Assembly (NCBI RefSeq): GCF_003369915.1
Contig: NC_046674.1
Coordinates: forward strand, 29,081,657-29,145,656
From: Drosophila miranda
Lineage: Eukaryota > Arthropoda > Insecta > Diptera > Drosophilidae
Length of the DNA stretch: 64,000 nucleotides
Direction: 5' to 3'
In this document: piece by piece, positions 49,811-62,600 of the stretch
How positions within the stretch are numbered: position 1 is the stretch's first letter
Layout: every line of letters begins with the position of its first letter
Translations under genes and position numbers: made by a program
The notes under the pieces: model-generated
Database searches by the model: none
What the model saw: the letters and a program-made list of their open reading frames with translations, nothing else
Told to the model about the DNA's origin: nothing

Positions 49811-50149
49811 AGCCATACTGACTACTGCGGCCGTAGCAGCAACTCACTACCTTCCCTCTCGTTATAACAGTCGATAGTGACTTAGTAGCTTAGTAAAATA
49901 ATTCTTAGGCATAAAAACGTTAGTTTAAAAACACAAATGATGTTCATAATTGCTTTAAAAAATACTAAAAGATATTCAGGAGTGGCGAAAACAAATAAAT
50001 GCATAATTCTGCATATTTACAGAAAACATCACTGAACGTGGAGACCTTAGACTGTCCACAATTATAATCTAGACTTTACATCGCTTGATTTCTAAGCTCA
50101 ACATTTTCTAGTATCCATTTTAATACGTTAATTAAAATCACAAGAGCTC

Positions 50150-51170
50150 TTTTCCTTGCCAAAATGGACGATGGACTTCCGGTTTTCGGATGGAGTGCAG
50201 ATGCAAACATAAGAAAAATCCAAACCCCATACCACAATTTCGAGCGCCGCGGCATATTGTAAATACCTTCCCTACATTTCCAATAAAATGCATTTTAGCG
50301 GAAGCGGACCTTCCGTCCATCAACCACTGGTTGTACGAGTCCACAATCAGGCTGCTGCCAAAATTCTCGTCGTCAGCCATCCTTCTACTCAACAAATATT
50401 TCATGAGTACCATTAAAGCCAAACGTAAACACAAAGTAGCCTCAACCCTACGACGCTGCGCAATTTTTTGGAAACAACACAAAATACAACCCCCAGAAAA
50501 ATCTAAACCCGACTCTGCCTTCCTCCACGGCAGGTATGGAGTTCGTCCTTCAATCTCCGACTTCATCAACTAAAAAAAGAAATACTATGAGCGGGGAGCT
50601 CAGAAGTCTTTTCTTTGAAAAAAAAGGAGCAACTCTTTTTGGCTATTCACCGATGCATCAAAAAACAAGTCTGGCACCGGCTTTGCCATGGTTAACAGCG
50701 AAAACGTCATTATCGCAGGGAGATTCTACCTGTTTGTTCCCCAATCTTCACTGCAAAGGCTTTCGCCATTGGTAAAGCCGGCAAATACGCTAATGAAACA
50801 CCTGGTCTACTTACGATCCGCACTGGCCTCTCCACTACCGAAGCTGTCAAAAACTTAAGCTGGCGCAATAAAATAAAGGACGATATTCGAAACTTCATTC
50901 ATTAGCTCACTCTGTTCTGGGTACCCAGTCAGCAGGGTATCTAAGGAAACGAGTATGACGATTTAGCTGCAAATCACGTTACAAAAGCTCAAAATTTCCT
51001 GCATTTCCTGAAAATAACATAAGAAGGCTCATCACCATGACCAAAACCGAAAGACACTCCGAAGAATGGTACCAACTGCACAGCGCTGTTACTGTAAGGA
51101 TACTCTCTCAGTGGACCAACTTTTAGGCGCTGGTACAAAAAGGGTCCACGATAAGAAAATAACTCTTTGA
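50150..51170 (+). mobile_element. Degenerate I-like non-LTR retrotransposon, 3' part with RNase H relic
   Basis: Plus-strand frames show a linker ORF (about 50190-50573: FSSSAILLLNKYFMSTIKAK and neighbours). They then show an RNase H relic: FTDAS with SGTGFAMVNSENVIIAG (50645-50725), AKAFAIGKAGKYANET (50750-50800), and WVPSQQGI followed by GNEYDDLAANHV (50918-50980). RNase H after reverse transcriptase is the I-clade arrangement. Multiple stops and frameshifts mark it as dead. It is the continuation of the fragment ending near 48984. Confidence 0.75.
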
Positions 51171-51622
51171 AGATAAACAACCCTCAAAATCTCTTCAGCA
51201 TACAAGGCCAGAAAACATTAATTTAATTTACCATTTCCTAGAATAATTTTAAATTAACGAATTTATTTAGCTTGTAACTATTAACAGCAAATGCTGAAGG
51301 CAAGTGAAGTAGCAAGTGCTCGAATATTTTTAAAGTTAATATTTTATATTTGCCTTAAATTAATAATATAAATAATATATATATAAGGGAAAACCAAATT
51401 TATCCAAACCAAATGTATTAAAAATGCAGAGATGATAAATATAACATTTCATACATATATTGCATGATAATTTAGTTCTGGGACTCTTAGTGGAAAACCA
51501 CTAAGTACAGATCGAGGAAAGAGCTTATTCAATGTTAAGAAAGATTATCCACCATAGCAAACGCTTAAAGTCACAGCCAGAGAGGCTTCCATAAAAAACA
51601 ACAAACAACGAACATGCTCTTT

Positions 51623-52135
51623 ACTTAGGTTAGGTTAGGTTAACCCGGACGGCCCTCAGCGGAGCCCCACATGCGTCAATATGGCCCTTAGTTGTCCGGA
51701 TAGAGGGGTATGAACCGCATAGGCCAGTAGTTGCTGTGGCGTCCTCTTGGAGGCATCTTCCAGTGATGCCAGCACCGGTGCGCCCTGGTATTTCCTCCTT
51801 GCCCTTAAGAGAGCAGGACAGTTGCAGATGAGATGTTCCAGGGTTTCGGTTGCCCCAAGTTCATCACATTTCCTACAACGGTCTCTGTTCGTGATGCCTA
51901 GCTTTGTTGCATGCGCCGCATGGTAGGTGGTATGGTCCTTCCGTGGTAGGTGCAGTGGGTAGTGGCTGAGTTTCTCATTGCGGTCTTTGCACATGATTTT
52001 CGCGGTTCTGCAGGTGGTGGATCTCCTCCACCTATTTTCGGTTTGTGATCTGGCCTGCTTTTCTAGATCGCTTTGCTGCGTTCTAAGGGAGACAGGCACG
52101 TTCTCGGTTCTCGTATTCGCCAGCCCGACGCCTTC
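51623..52135 (-). mobile_element. 3' end of a LOA/Bilbo-like non-LTR retrotransposon
   Basis: A minus-strand ORF (stop at 51656) reads LSHYPLHLPRKDHTTYHAAH, then a zinc-knuckle-like CRKCDELGATETLEHLICNC followed by PALLRARRKYQG. This Cys/His module after RNase H is typical of the C-terminus of LOA-clade elements such as Bilbo, known from obscura-group flies. After the stop about 15 nt remain before a short tail of CCTAA repeats (51625-51641), the probable element terminus. The 5' side is truncated near 52135. Confidence 0.7.
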
Positions 52136-54900
52136 CTTAGCTTAACTATTTTAAAATTTAAAGTTGAATTTAGTTTTAAATTAAGCAAGCATCCTAAAAG
52201 CTCTTGACCTTAACAGTAATACTGTTTGAAAGCCAGGTGTTCAAAGAGCCCAAGGAACATTCATTTGAATGAAATATTACTTCACTTTAATAGAAAGATT
52301 GTAAATGGAATGAGTACCCCCACTTTGTCAGACCAATGCTTGCACATTTGTTAATCAATTTGCACTCCCGAAATCGGGGGATTATTTGGCTTTCGACTGT
52401 CATGAGTGAGATTTTCATAATGGACATGTCCGAAAAAAATGGCAGAAATGTTAATTAGAATGCAAAATCAATTCATGCAGGATGTGCCAGCGAACGGAGG
52501 AAAGACTAATCCCAGTGAAAATCGGATGAGAGTTATGGGGAATGAAATCAGGGGCGATGGGGATACCAACGTGTCCATTCGCTCCGCACTCTCTCTCTCT
52601 CCCCCTCTCTTTGCGAGTGGATAGTAGCACATTGAAATTGAGTGCAGACCGCAACATCCAAATGAGAAATGTGGCGAAAATACAGTTTTTGGATTAACAA
52701 TTCACAGCTCCAGGATACCCCTGACCAAGCCCCCAACCACGTAACCCCCATAACCCCAAGCCCCATATCACCCCGAAATGGCACAGCAAAACAATGTGGA
52801 AAGAAATGCAATAACTAAAACAAACCGCAATGGAAAACTTTTGGCCAGAGGCACACACAAAAAGCCAAACAAACACATAATGTCAATGGGTTGAGAGATG
52901 GGAAGGGTAATGTGGCATAGAATGGGGGGCAACAATTGCCTCACGATTGATGAGTGCGCGTGACACGAGGGGTACCCCAGGAAAATCCCGAAAACAAAAG
53001 GTTGATGAAAGGAATGCAGCTGGAATTGCCATTGAGCCGCATTGAAGGGAGCGCAAGCCAAGGATTAAAGTCCGACTGGGGGATGCCCTGCAGTTACTCG
53101 AAAAAGGGGGAGCTTTGATACCCTGGCAATCATTTTTGTTTACAGGAACTCAGTTTTGTGGGTTTCCCCTACTCGGTGGAGTCTTTGCTCGGGCTGGCTC
53201 TTCCGTTGTTTTGCTGCTGGACGAGGGAAACAATTGCATTTTCCTGCAGCACACTTGTAAAACACGACCGACAAAGAGGTGCATTGGGCACAGTAGTGGG
53301 CGCAGAGGGGGTGGACAAGTGAAGTACACATTCCCCCCTCTTTTCAACCCACTTCATGTGTACGGCGAGTATGAAGCAAAAATGTCAACATGTCATCGCG
53401 TCAATTGCCATACAACTTGATATCTGTCATACGGCAAGGATATTCCGTCAGTCAATGGCAATCATTATAAAGAGCTGGCAGCGTCACTCTCTGTGCCCCT
53501 CCCTCCCTCCGAGGCCTCGAGCCCTCGATCCTCATTTTGCTGGAGAAGAACAATGGAGGAGAGGGGAACAGAGTGCATATTGATTTTGATGCTGTTACAC
53601 AAAATGTTGACAATTCCCGTTGCACCACCCCTTTGGCCCTTGGCCACGTTAAGAGCGTGTCGAAACAGAGGATACATATTGGGGCAATAGGCAATATGGC
53701 AAACAGAGATAGAGCGAGAGTGAGAGACAGTGTGGGAGAGTGACAGTGCTGTCGAGGGTTTTGTTGCTGGTTTTACGAGCTGTTGGCGTCAAAAACATCT
53801 GGCCAATATTGTTGTGCCCCATGTTAACACGTTGGCAGGGCAGGATCTGGAGGCAGGCCCCCAACCCCCAACGCCCAACAGCATCCACATATAAGAACGA
53901 ACAAACGGGAGGCAGGGTACGGGAACAAAAACTGTATGATACTCTTGCAGTTGTTATAGTACTCCGATCAGTACAGAGATCTCAATTATTTGCATTCAAA
54001 ATATATCCTAATATCCTCTGAAAGAAAACATCTTAAAGAAATAATCTTCATCGAGAAACGAACCTTAAGAGATAAGGTCGATAGTACTCTGTCCTGTGGT
54101 TCACTGTGCTAGCTCTTCCGGTCTCCCATTCAACTCCCCTTTCGTTCAACTTAGCCTCCAGCCCCTCTTCTGATGTCTGCTCCCTGCTCCCTGCCATGTG
54201 CCATGTGCAACCATCTATGACATCGGGAGGCTTTAATGGGTTAATTTGCATTAATATATTCAATTGAATGCGTTTGCGGCGACACCAAACGATGCTACTT
54301 GCTGCTTGCCACATTCTCAATGTTGTTGTGGTTGCATGTTTGCAGGCATGCAGCGAAACGTTGCCAGTAGCTCCATTGGGTAGCAACATAGTACGGGGGT
54401 ATATTGAGTCTGAGTAAGAGCTGAAGCTGTGCTATCTTCTCTTTAAAGCAGATCTAGCGCTTCCTTTTTATTGAATCGGGTATACCACAGATATGTTAAA
54501 AATCATTCCGTTCAGATTTATTTTACACACAGAATGATGAAGTTCGTCTGTAAAATCTTCCTAGAGGGTATCTTGTTTTCTGCGACACAAGTTTAAAGTA
54601 CTTCGCCTTCTCTTTTTTGTACGAGCATACAGCTTAATTCGATTTGCCATCGCAGTGCAATTAAATTAATTTTAATTTGCCAGCCAGACAGCCGAACCAC
54701 TTCTTCCTCCACTTCCTACAGATCCTTCATCAAAATCTCCCCCTTTCGGCCCTGGCAAACTTCTTTATTTTTGCAGATAATCAAACCACACATAAAATAA
54801 TTGCAGTCTGATGTGTACGAGTATTCGTATGATAGGCTTACCTAATTCCCAGACATGCTACAATATGTACTCTTTTCACCGTGGTGATTTATATTACTCA

Positions 54901-55167
54901 TTATACCCGATACTCAAACTGAGTATAGGGGTATATTAGGTTTGTGGGTGAATGGGGATTTGTGTAACGTCCAGAAGGAAGCGTTTCCGAACCCCAAAAA
55001 ATAAATATACATGATCAGTATCAATAGCCGAGTCGATTGAGCCAAGTTTGTCTGTGCGTCCGTGCTCAGAGACTGTAAGAGCTAGAGCAACTACATTTTG
55101 TATCCAGACTTCTGTGGATGGGATCATTATTATAAGAAAAAAGGAACAATAGCGCCGTCTGGCGGAG
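54901..55167 (+). mobile_element. INE-1/DINE-1-like repeat, short copy
   Basis: It begins TTATACCCGATACTCAAACT, contains TAACGTCCAGAAGGAAGCGT and TGTCTGTGCGTCCGTG, and ends AGCGCCGTCTGGCGGAG. It matches the long copy at 48985-49810 at both ends but lacks most of the interior. Confidence 0.7.
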
Positions 55168-57324
55168 ACAAAAAACGTGGATTAATTTAGAGCAAATTCC
55201 ACCTTTTTGCACTTACATCATTAAAATAAGGCACTAATCCCTATAATCCCAATGCGAAGTTCCACGAATCTTCGAAACACAGCTAAGAAAACGAGGAAGA
55301 GAAAGGTGCTGCGCGCTCTATGCCATTTTCCAGAAGACTCACAATTTGCTAAGCTAGTCAGTGAGAGAGAAACACAGAGCGAGTTCTGCTAAGACACTCT
55401 GTTTAAGAGTCAGAGCATGTGCTGTGGCTACAAAAATAGGTTCAAGCAGGTCCCTCGGACCCAAGGCTGGAAAATCTTGTACAGTTAGCATAGTAGAATT
55501 GATGGACATATCTAAATCGAATCTTTAAATCGCTGCTGGAATAATCGCTCTCACTTTCTCTCACTTATTGTACCACCTTTTGTTGAGGCCTTTCCCTTGT
55601 TCACCTCTACCTCTGCGTTCACTTTCCTTCGTTTATTGTTTAGCTTCTCTTTTCTTCCTTCCTTCCTTTTTCTTTGTGGGGCAGAGCGCCTTTCTAATGC
55701 GCTTCGGTTGACTGGCGCTTAGATAAAGTCAAATTATTCGTGTTTGCTGGGGTCCCGGGCCCCCACTCTCGTCCTGAATCCTGAATCCAAAACAGAAACA
55801 GAAACTCTTTTTATTTTTGGCACACACTTCACTTCCAGAGTCTTCTTTGCTTTGGTTTTCTTTTCTATTCTTTGGCTTTGTGGGTACGCCTCCTGTCCTT
55901 CTGTCCTACTGTCATTCTGGCCTGCTGTGCCTTTGCCAAACACTCCAGGATTGACTGACTGGCAGCCGTTGTTGATATATGATGGGGTCCATGGGGACGG
56001 GGATGCTGCTGCTCCTCTATTCAGATATCCATACACACCCTCGTGTTTTCAGTCGATTCTTATTTTTTTAGTGCTCGATGATTTTTTGTCGAACTTTTCG
56101 CTTTGATTCCGTTTGAATTTCCGCAGGTTCGCACAGTGGGCCATCCACCCACTACAACTACCATTCTCCCACTCTTCGACTCACGCCTCCGTCTCTGTTC
56201 GGCACGGCACACACACGACCAATTTTTTTCCTGGGGAAATTCAATGAATTTGAGGAATATTTCTCAAAAGCTGCATCTTTGAGGCAGCCGAACAAAATAG
56301 ACAAACAAAGGGAATTGGTTTGGGTGGGGGAATGGGGAAAGGGATGAGGATGGGGATGGGTGGAGCAGAGCGTGGTGTAGGAGAGCAGCACACATGTTTG
56401 CATTGCAAATCCAAATCCAAGCGCCCAGAGTTCTTTTCATCATACCCTAACAGATCACCGGGTATCACCCTGTTTTCACGAGGCGTTTCTATCGCGCTGT
56501 ATAGTAAACAGATGTTCTACTTGGGATATTCGGATGATTAAATCATATGTAATATGTTTGTAAGTATCTTGAAAACCATGGATGGAGAGTCAAGTCTTTG
56601 TTGCAATAACGATTATTATCACGATTATTATCATGTCGCTAAAACGGTTAACTAAGTTCTATAGTTGCCAAAGGGTATATAGCTCTGTAAGGGTATCAAT
56701 AGTATCCTTTTTTCTGGTTTTCCATTCGCCTCTTCGAGCGTGGGTGGGTTTGGTCTCCCGCCGTCATGTTTGCTCATGTAAATCGAGCACGCTTTCGTCT
56801 CTCTCTCCTTTGCACTGTGCACCCACCATTCACCATTCAGTATCCGCCATCCTCCATCCTCCATCCTCCTGCACCTAGAGAGTTTATTAACGGTTTGGTT
56901 TGGGCCCCTGCCAACATTTTCGACTCAATGACAGCAAACATTTACATTTTGCGTGTTGTCATCGAAGCGGCTCTGGGAAGCCCAGTTCCCGGCTCGAGCT
57001 CAGGCTCCATTCGATGGCGCGGCTTAGGCAGAGCAGCCGGATTTAGTTTGCTTTGAGAGAAGAGCCCAAAGTCCCCTCCCATCACCTTATGGCAGTGATT
57101 TTTGATTTTTTGCGGACTTAAAAATTGGTCCGACGACAGCTTAAAGCACTCAACCAGGCAATATTTATCAGCTTGAAACGCACTGTTCGATTACCGGGAG
57201 CCAGACAACCTCTAAAAATCCAAATGTTTTGTTTTTAATATTACAATTTTGCTAGAACAGGTCTTTAGAGATCAGCTGTTTTTCCCTTGTATTTTGTTGC
57301 TGGCTCAACAGAAGCTTAAAGCTT

Positions 57325-57361
57325 TCTCTCTCTCTCTCTCTCTCTCCATCTCTCTCTCTCT
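57325..57361. repeat. (CT)n microsatellite
   Basis: CT run interrupted once by CCA. Confidence 0.9.
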
Positions 57362-57801
57362 GCTCTCCCATTGAGCAGCACCTTGATCAACCGCAGTTTG
57401 AGGTGTACTGTTTAAACAGCACCTGTGCCTAGTTAGCAAAAAAAAAAACCACAGCAACAATTTCTTCCGCTATGCCTCTTTGCCATTGCCTTTCCAGAGA
57501 GCAGTCGCAGTTTGAGGTAGCACCTTTTAGCAGAACAGTTTCACAGTTGAAACAGTTTTACAGACTAAACAGCACTGCGCTTAATTAGCAAACAAAAAAC
57601 AAGAAAAATACGTAAATTATAAACCAGAAACTGAAACCAAAACCAGATCCCGCAGTCGCGCTGTCCCATTATCAAGCGAACAATAAGATCCAAAACAATC
57701 GTAAAAAAACAGCTGTTTATCAGTGTCATGAATCATCATCCCAGAGGGGTTTTATTTATATGTACCTAGATGCCCTCCCTCCAGATGTTGGATCGAGTCT
57801 A

Positions 57802-57807
57802 TTTATT
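57802..57807 (-). terminator. Polyadenylation signal of the TIL-domain gene
   Basis: AATAAA on the minus strand 15 nt past the stop codon. Confidence 0.7.
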
Positions 57808-57821
57808 TTGGTGGAATACCT

Positions 57822-58173
57822 TTACTTGCGACACTGTCCCTGGGGTATGCAGGCGCCGCGTGAGTTGCGGGCATAGCCCTCGTTGCAGTAGCATCCATCG
57901 GGGCAGCGGATGTGCCGGATAAGGCAGGGCTGGCCCAGAGTTGAGCACTCCGTCTGGCAGCTGGGGCCGCACGGGAGGTACGACTCGTTCGCGGGGCACT
58001 TGCGTGGCGCTAAAAGAGTGTGTTGAGTAAGGTAAGTGCGTGTTTGTGGGTGTGAGGGGAGAAAGAAACAGGAGTAACTTACTGATGGGCGGCTGGGCAG
58101 TAGTAAGGGCTAGAAGGCTGCAAACGATCAGCAGCAGGCTGAGGCAGAGGTGGTTCCAGCTAACAGACATCAT
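57822..58173 (-). CDS. Secreted TIL-domain (trypsin inhibitor-like) peptide, two exons
   Basis: Exon 1 is 58083-58173 and exon 2 is 57822-58009, joined in phase 1 across a 73-bp intron with GTAAGT donor and TTTTAG acceptor; the product has 92 residues. Residues 1-26 are a signal peptide (LCLSLLLIVCSLLALTTA). The mature part is one TIL domain with exactly ten cysteines in the family order (RKC, LPC, PSC, TEC, QPC, IRC, DGC, YC, GAC, GQC), so five disulfides. TIL peptides commonly inhibit serine proteases; the loop between the fifth and sixth Cys (CLIRHIRC) contains Arg, so a trypsin-like target is plausible by inference. The start chosen is the first of two tandem ATGs; a GTG further upstream is not a start. 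One NES sequon lies near the mature N-terminus. The signal-peptide exon being separate from the domain exon is typical of such genes. Confidence 0.9.
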
Positions 58174-58192
58174 GGCGAGAGCTTTCACGGCG

Positions 58193-58230
58193 GACTGAAC
58201 TGCCGCTTCAGAGGCAAATGTTCTTTTATG
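58193..58230 (-). promoter_or_regulatory. TATA box plus initiator of the TIL-domain gene
   Basis: On the minus strand CATAAAAG (58223-58230) lies about 33 bp upstream of a perfect Drosophila initiator TCAGTC (58193-58198). The A at 58196 as start site would give a 5' UTR of about 23 nt before the ATG at 58173. Confidence 0.6.
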
Positions 58231-58532
58231 GCTCCAATGAGAACTGCGAGCGACAGAGAGAGGGGAAGAGCAATCTGTGCACGTGAGGGATTCACCCCCA
58301 GAGAGGGGGATTCACCAGGTAACAGAAAGAATCATCGCTACTGATAACTCTTAGACCTATGGGCCTACCTTACGACCTTATTGTGCTCTCACTATACACT
58401 ATTAACAAACAAAAAATGGCCTTGATTTACTAAATCTGTATTTTCGACATTCTTTGAACAAATGGGGACATAGTATTTACATTACAACACGAGCGGGAAA
58501 GTTGTGAGTCGCAGCTGCGGCAGCGACTCTAC

Positions 58533-58713
58533 ATTTATACGCGATACTCAGTCAGTATGGCTCCCCTCTGCCCGAGGGCGCACACAACACGATGAAGAGT
58601 GTGTGAAAGAGAGGGAATATGTAGGCGCGTGGAAAGCGTTGCGTAACCACTGCAATTTTAATTGTACCTTCTATCTAATAAACCCCTAAAGTCTTTGAGT
58701 ATCGGGTATAAAA
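58533..58713. mobile_element. Short palindromic-ended element related to the INE-1-like termini
   Basis: The left end TTTATACGCGATACTCAGTC and the right end GAGTATCGGGTATAAA are near-perfect inverted complements about 180 bp apart, and both match the TATACCCGATACTCA start of the repeat at 54901. It looks like a miniature, internally deleted copy. Confidence 0.5.
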
Positions 58714-59637
58714 ACATAATATCATACAAAATCGATAAAGCTGAAGACACATTAAGAAATGTGGAGAACTTTATCGTTGGCTGCATGGTTTCAACCATAC
58801 CTTTTTTCCATTTTTTTTTTCCAAAAAAAGAGTAACAATAAGACCCAATACACACACTTGATAGGCAACGAAGCTAGGCGTCAAAATAGTCGGGTATTTC
58901 CATTTTTTACCTCCTATTTCTTGAAATATTAAAGGGAACTCCCAAGCTGTATGTAGACTTTTTTCCGTGAAAATTTTATCTTCTGTCCTAGTAACTTTAG
59001 TATAAATCCTAAATTTGTTTCTAAAATAATGATAGCTGTAAGTGTTCTAAATAATGGAATACAAAGTTTATTAATTTTCATTGCGAAACCCCGAAATATC
59101 GAAAAATTGGTGCTGTATTTTGACTTTATTCCTTGACTGTTTGTATCTTCAGGTACAGCCATCGTATTGACACGAATAAAAAATCGTATGAAAGCTCACA
59201 CAATTTTCTTTTCAACCCATCAATTGATTTAGATATCGGCGCTGCAAATGCCGAAATTTTAAGGGTACTCACAACCGAATTTCCGTCTCGTGAAAAGTAC
59301 AAAATAATTGTCGCACATTGTTATTCAAGATAAAGGTTTACAAGCATACGTAAAGTAATTCTAGTACCATATCTTGTAAACCCGTTCAAAGGTTATATAC
59401 AGTTCAGCTCGCTAAGAATCATTTTGGAAACATGATAGCCAAGATAGCTATATTTTTGATCAAAATGATCAAAATTTTACAGAAAAAGGGGAGCTATGTA
59501 AATACATACTATAACAAATCCCGAAAAGAAAAGCAACGCAACCCACAGAGGAGGGTCTCTGTATTTTTCCAAAAAAATCGATGTATATTTTGATAGAATT
59601 AAAAGTTAGCTACAAAACGAGTTGAAGGAAATCGGTG
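58714..59637. other. AT-rich spacer between the TIL gene and su(w[a])
   Basis: No supported gene. Short ORFs on both strands near 58929-59333 are unrecognised. No canonical AATAAA follows the su(w[a]) stop closely on the minus strand; AATATA near 59585 is a possible variant signal. Confidence 0.5.
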
Positions 59638-62600
59638 TCAAGGGGAGCTGCTGCGCCGTCGCCGCTTGTGTCGCTTGTGGCTTTTCTTGGGCGAGCATCG
59701 TTGGTTCTGGCGCGCCTCTTCCCGGTGCTGGCGATTCCGGCGTTCTTTGCGGCTGTTGGAGCTACGACTGCGACTGCTTCTTGACCTGCTCCTGCTCTGG
59801 CTGGGGCTTCGTCGCCGCCTGGGACTGCGACTCCTGTGCCGGCTTCTGCTCCGCTGTTTCTGGCGGTGGCTTTGCGTCTGGCTCTGACGCACGCACTGGC
59901 TGCGGTTAGAGGTGCGACTCTGACTGCGTCGTCGTCGCTGTTTTCTGGCACTGGCAGACACCTCCTCGACGGCCCTGCGCTTCTTGCGCCGACTGGAGCT
60001 GCGGCTGGAATCGCTACTGCTGGAACTGCTGCTGCGACTCCTGCTCCTGCGGTGGGTCTTTCGATGGCGGGAGGCCTTGGAGGCGCCGTGGCGCGCTGGC
60101 GAGGCAGCGGGCACCAGTTGAACATCGTCATCATCCGATAGCAGAACGGCCGCTGAAGCCACGGAAACAATCGGTTTCGGAGGGGGAGCTGCGGTCTGCA
60201 CTGGTGGCGGGGGCGGCGGCGGTTTGCTGGTGAAAGTATTCGTGCTGTCGTCGTTCAGCAGATTGTATTTCTCCAGATCACCGCCGTCTTCCTCCTCCTC
60301 TTCGTCGTCTTGGTGGTCGTTCTCCGGCTTCGGCTCCTCCTCATCTTCGTCGTCGTCAGGTCCGAAGTAAGTGATGGGTATGGAGCGCACGGACTCATTG
60401 GACTCGTTGTCGCTGTCCCCCGCAGCATCGCCACCGGCCTCTTCAAGGATATTGGACTTCGAGCTGGGAACAGCAGAACTGGCCACAGAACCGCCTGAAG
60501 CACCTGAAACACAGCGATGATATTAGCGGCTGGAGGGGATTCAGTTTATGCACTCGTATCACTTACCCTTAATCTGATTAAGGAAGGCCATCGCCTTGCG
60601 TTTCCTCTCCAGCTGCAGCTGCTTCTCCTTGGAGACCATGCCGTTCAGCTTGTCGCGGGCAATCAGCGCCAGTTTGTCTTTAACCCGCTCCTCTGCTGCA
60701 AATAGAAGGGAACGATTAATCCACTTCTTTTTCTGGATATCTCGTCTTGGGGAATACTCACCCTGACGCAGATCCTTCTGCGGAGAGATGGGAGCGGCCC
60801 TCTGGCTTCTAGCCAGCAACTGCGTTTCCACCTGCTTAATGGCACGCTGCACACTGTCCGGCATGCCACGGACCTGCTCAGCACTGGCCGCGGCCGCACC
60901 GCCAGCCTTGATCTCCTCCTCGTCGCTGACCTCCTGGGCCAGAGCAGCCGGAAGCGGACCATGATCGTCGCGGCCGCGTATGGAGAAGCAAACGGGAGCT
61001 GTAGAAGAAGCAGGGCTATCTAGAATCTGGAAACCGTCTTCTCCAATGGACTTACCCTTATCTGCTGCGTTCCCTGCCGCAGCTGCAGCTCCCCCAAAAC
61101 TAAGTCCCTTCTTGCTCATGAGCGCTGCGGCCACGGCGGCCGCCTTGCGCGTTTTCTCCTCCTTGGAGGCGGCATCCACGTCGTTGGTGACCTTGTACAG
61201 GTAGTACGGATAGAACTCGTTCTGCGGCAGCAGGAAGCCGAACCGCTCCACGCTCTTCGTGCGCAGCGTTTCCTCAAACTGGCGTCCGTTTTTGATCACG
61301 TACGTGGCCGTCTTATCGATAATTGTCCTGAGGCTCTCCTCAGGCACGGGAAAGGTTAGCACCGGCTCGGGTGCTGGCGGCTCCTTTTCAGCCTCTTTTT
61401 CTTTCTCCTTCCCAGACGCCGGCGTCGAAGTCGGCTCCTCTTCCCCCGGCTCATCCTCGCTCTCCGAACTATAGTTCTGGGCGAGGGCCAGAGCACTCGT
61501 GTTCTTCAGGAGCTCCACTTGTGGCGGTGCATCATTGGCGCTCTCCTCCTCAGGCACCGGAGAGTCAGTCTCCTCCGCCTCGTGGGTAAAGGTGCTGCCA
61601 TTGTAGCGGATCAGGACGGGAGTGAACTCCCCCTGCTGGCTGTGGCCCTCCGACCTGCAGCTGGGCGTGGGCGATGCCGTGCCTCCGGAATGCTGCGAAT
61701 TGGTGGTGCTCAGCTCGTCGTCGAGCACCGTCTGTAGGGGCACGCCTTTGATCTTGCTGATGAGCTGCGTGTAGGCGCAGTTGGCCGAAGGCTTGTACTT
61801 AATGGTGGGCACCATGATGACCACCTGGCCGGACGTGCTCGTGCCGGTGCCTGTGCGCTGGCTATGGCTCTCCGGACCAGAGCTGAAGCTGGGCTCTGCT
61901 TCGGCGCTGGCGGCACTCTCCGGCGTGGGGGCGAACTTGGCCTGCTTGATGGCTGCCAGGAGGTGACGGTAGTAGGGCTGCAAGTGGCCGCCCTGCGTCA
62001 GGAAGTCAAACTGTGAATTGTTTGCCTGCTTGGCCTTGATCAAGATCTCCATTTGGGCGCCCTGAGTGGCTATAAAGCGGGCCGTCTTCTCGATGATGGC
62101 ATGTTGCTTCATCGTCTCGGGCTGGTGGCAGAAGATTACAGATTTATAATATGTAATCGTATAGGAAGGAGCAGTTATTCGGGACACTCACCACCTGCAT
62201 TCCCGGAGGCAGGGCCAGGAGCAGCGTGCGCGGCAGGACAAAGGGAAGTTCGTTCTCCTCAGAGGTCCCCGGTGAGAGCGAGAGCGGCACAGTCGTGGAA
62301 GAGGCAGCTCCAGCAGCAGAATATGCAACGCCCTGGCCATCGTACTGGAAGCCCACCTGGCTGTAGTTTCCGCCGGAGGTCTCCTGCTGCAGCCGCTTGA
62401 GGTCCTCCTCTGCGCGGAAACAAGAGGGAGAGAAGCACACAAGGCAGAGAGAAACGTTAAAGCGGGTGAGAGGGGGACTAGGACTAGCGTCAAGAGCGCG
62501 TTTTTAGCCTGCTGACTGAGTCAAGGCGTGAGGCGTGAGAGAGCGAGATAGAGAGAGAGAGAGAGAACGCGGTGCGACGACGGGAGAGCATGGTCTAGAG

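Larger units (their letters stand above)
52136..57801. other. Intergenic region between the transposon island and the TIL gene
   Basis: No supported gene; one short INE-1-like copy at 54901-55167 and a CT run at 57325-57361. Confidence 0.55.

Noticed and set aside
51625..51641. True telomere repeat
   Set aside because: Drosophila lacks TTAGG telomeres, and the units abut a retrotransposon 3' end in the interior of a gene-bearing region.
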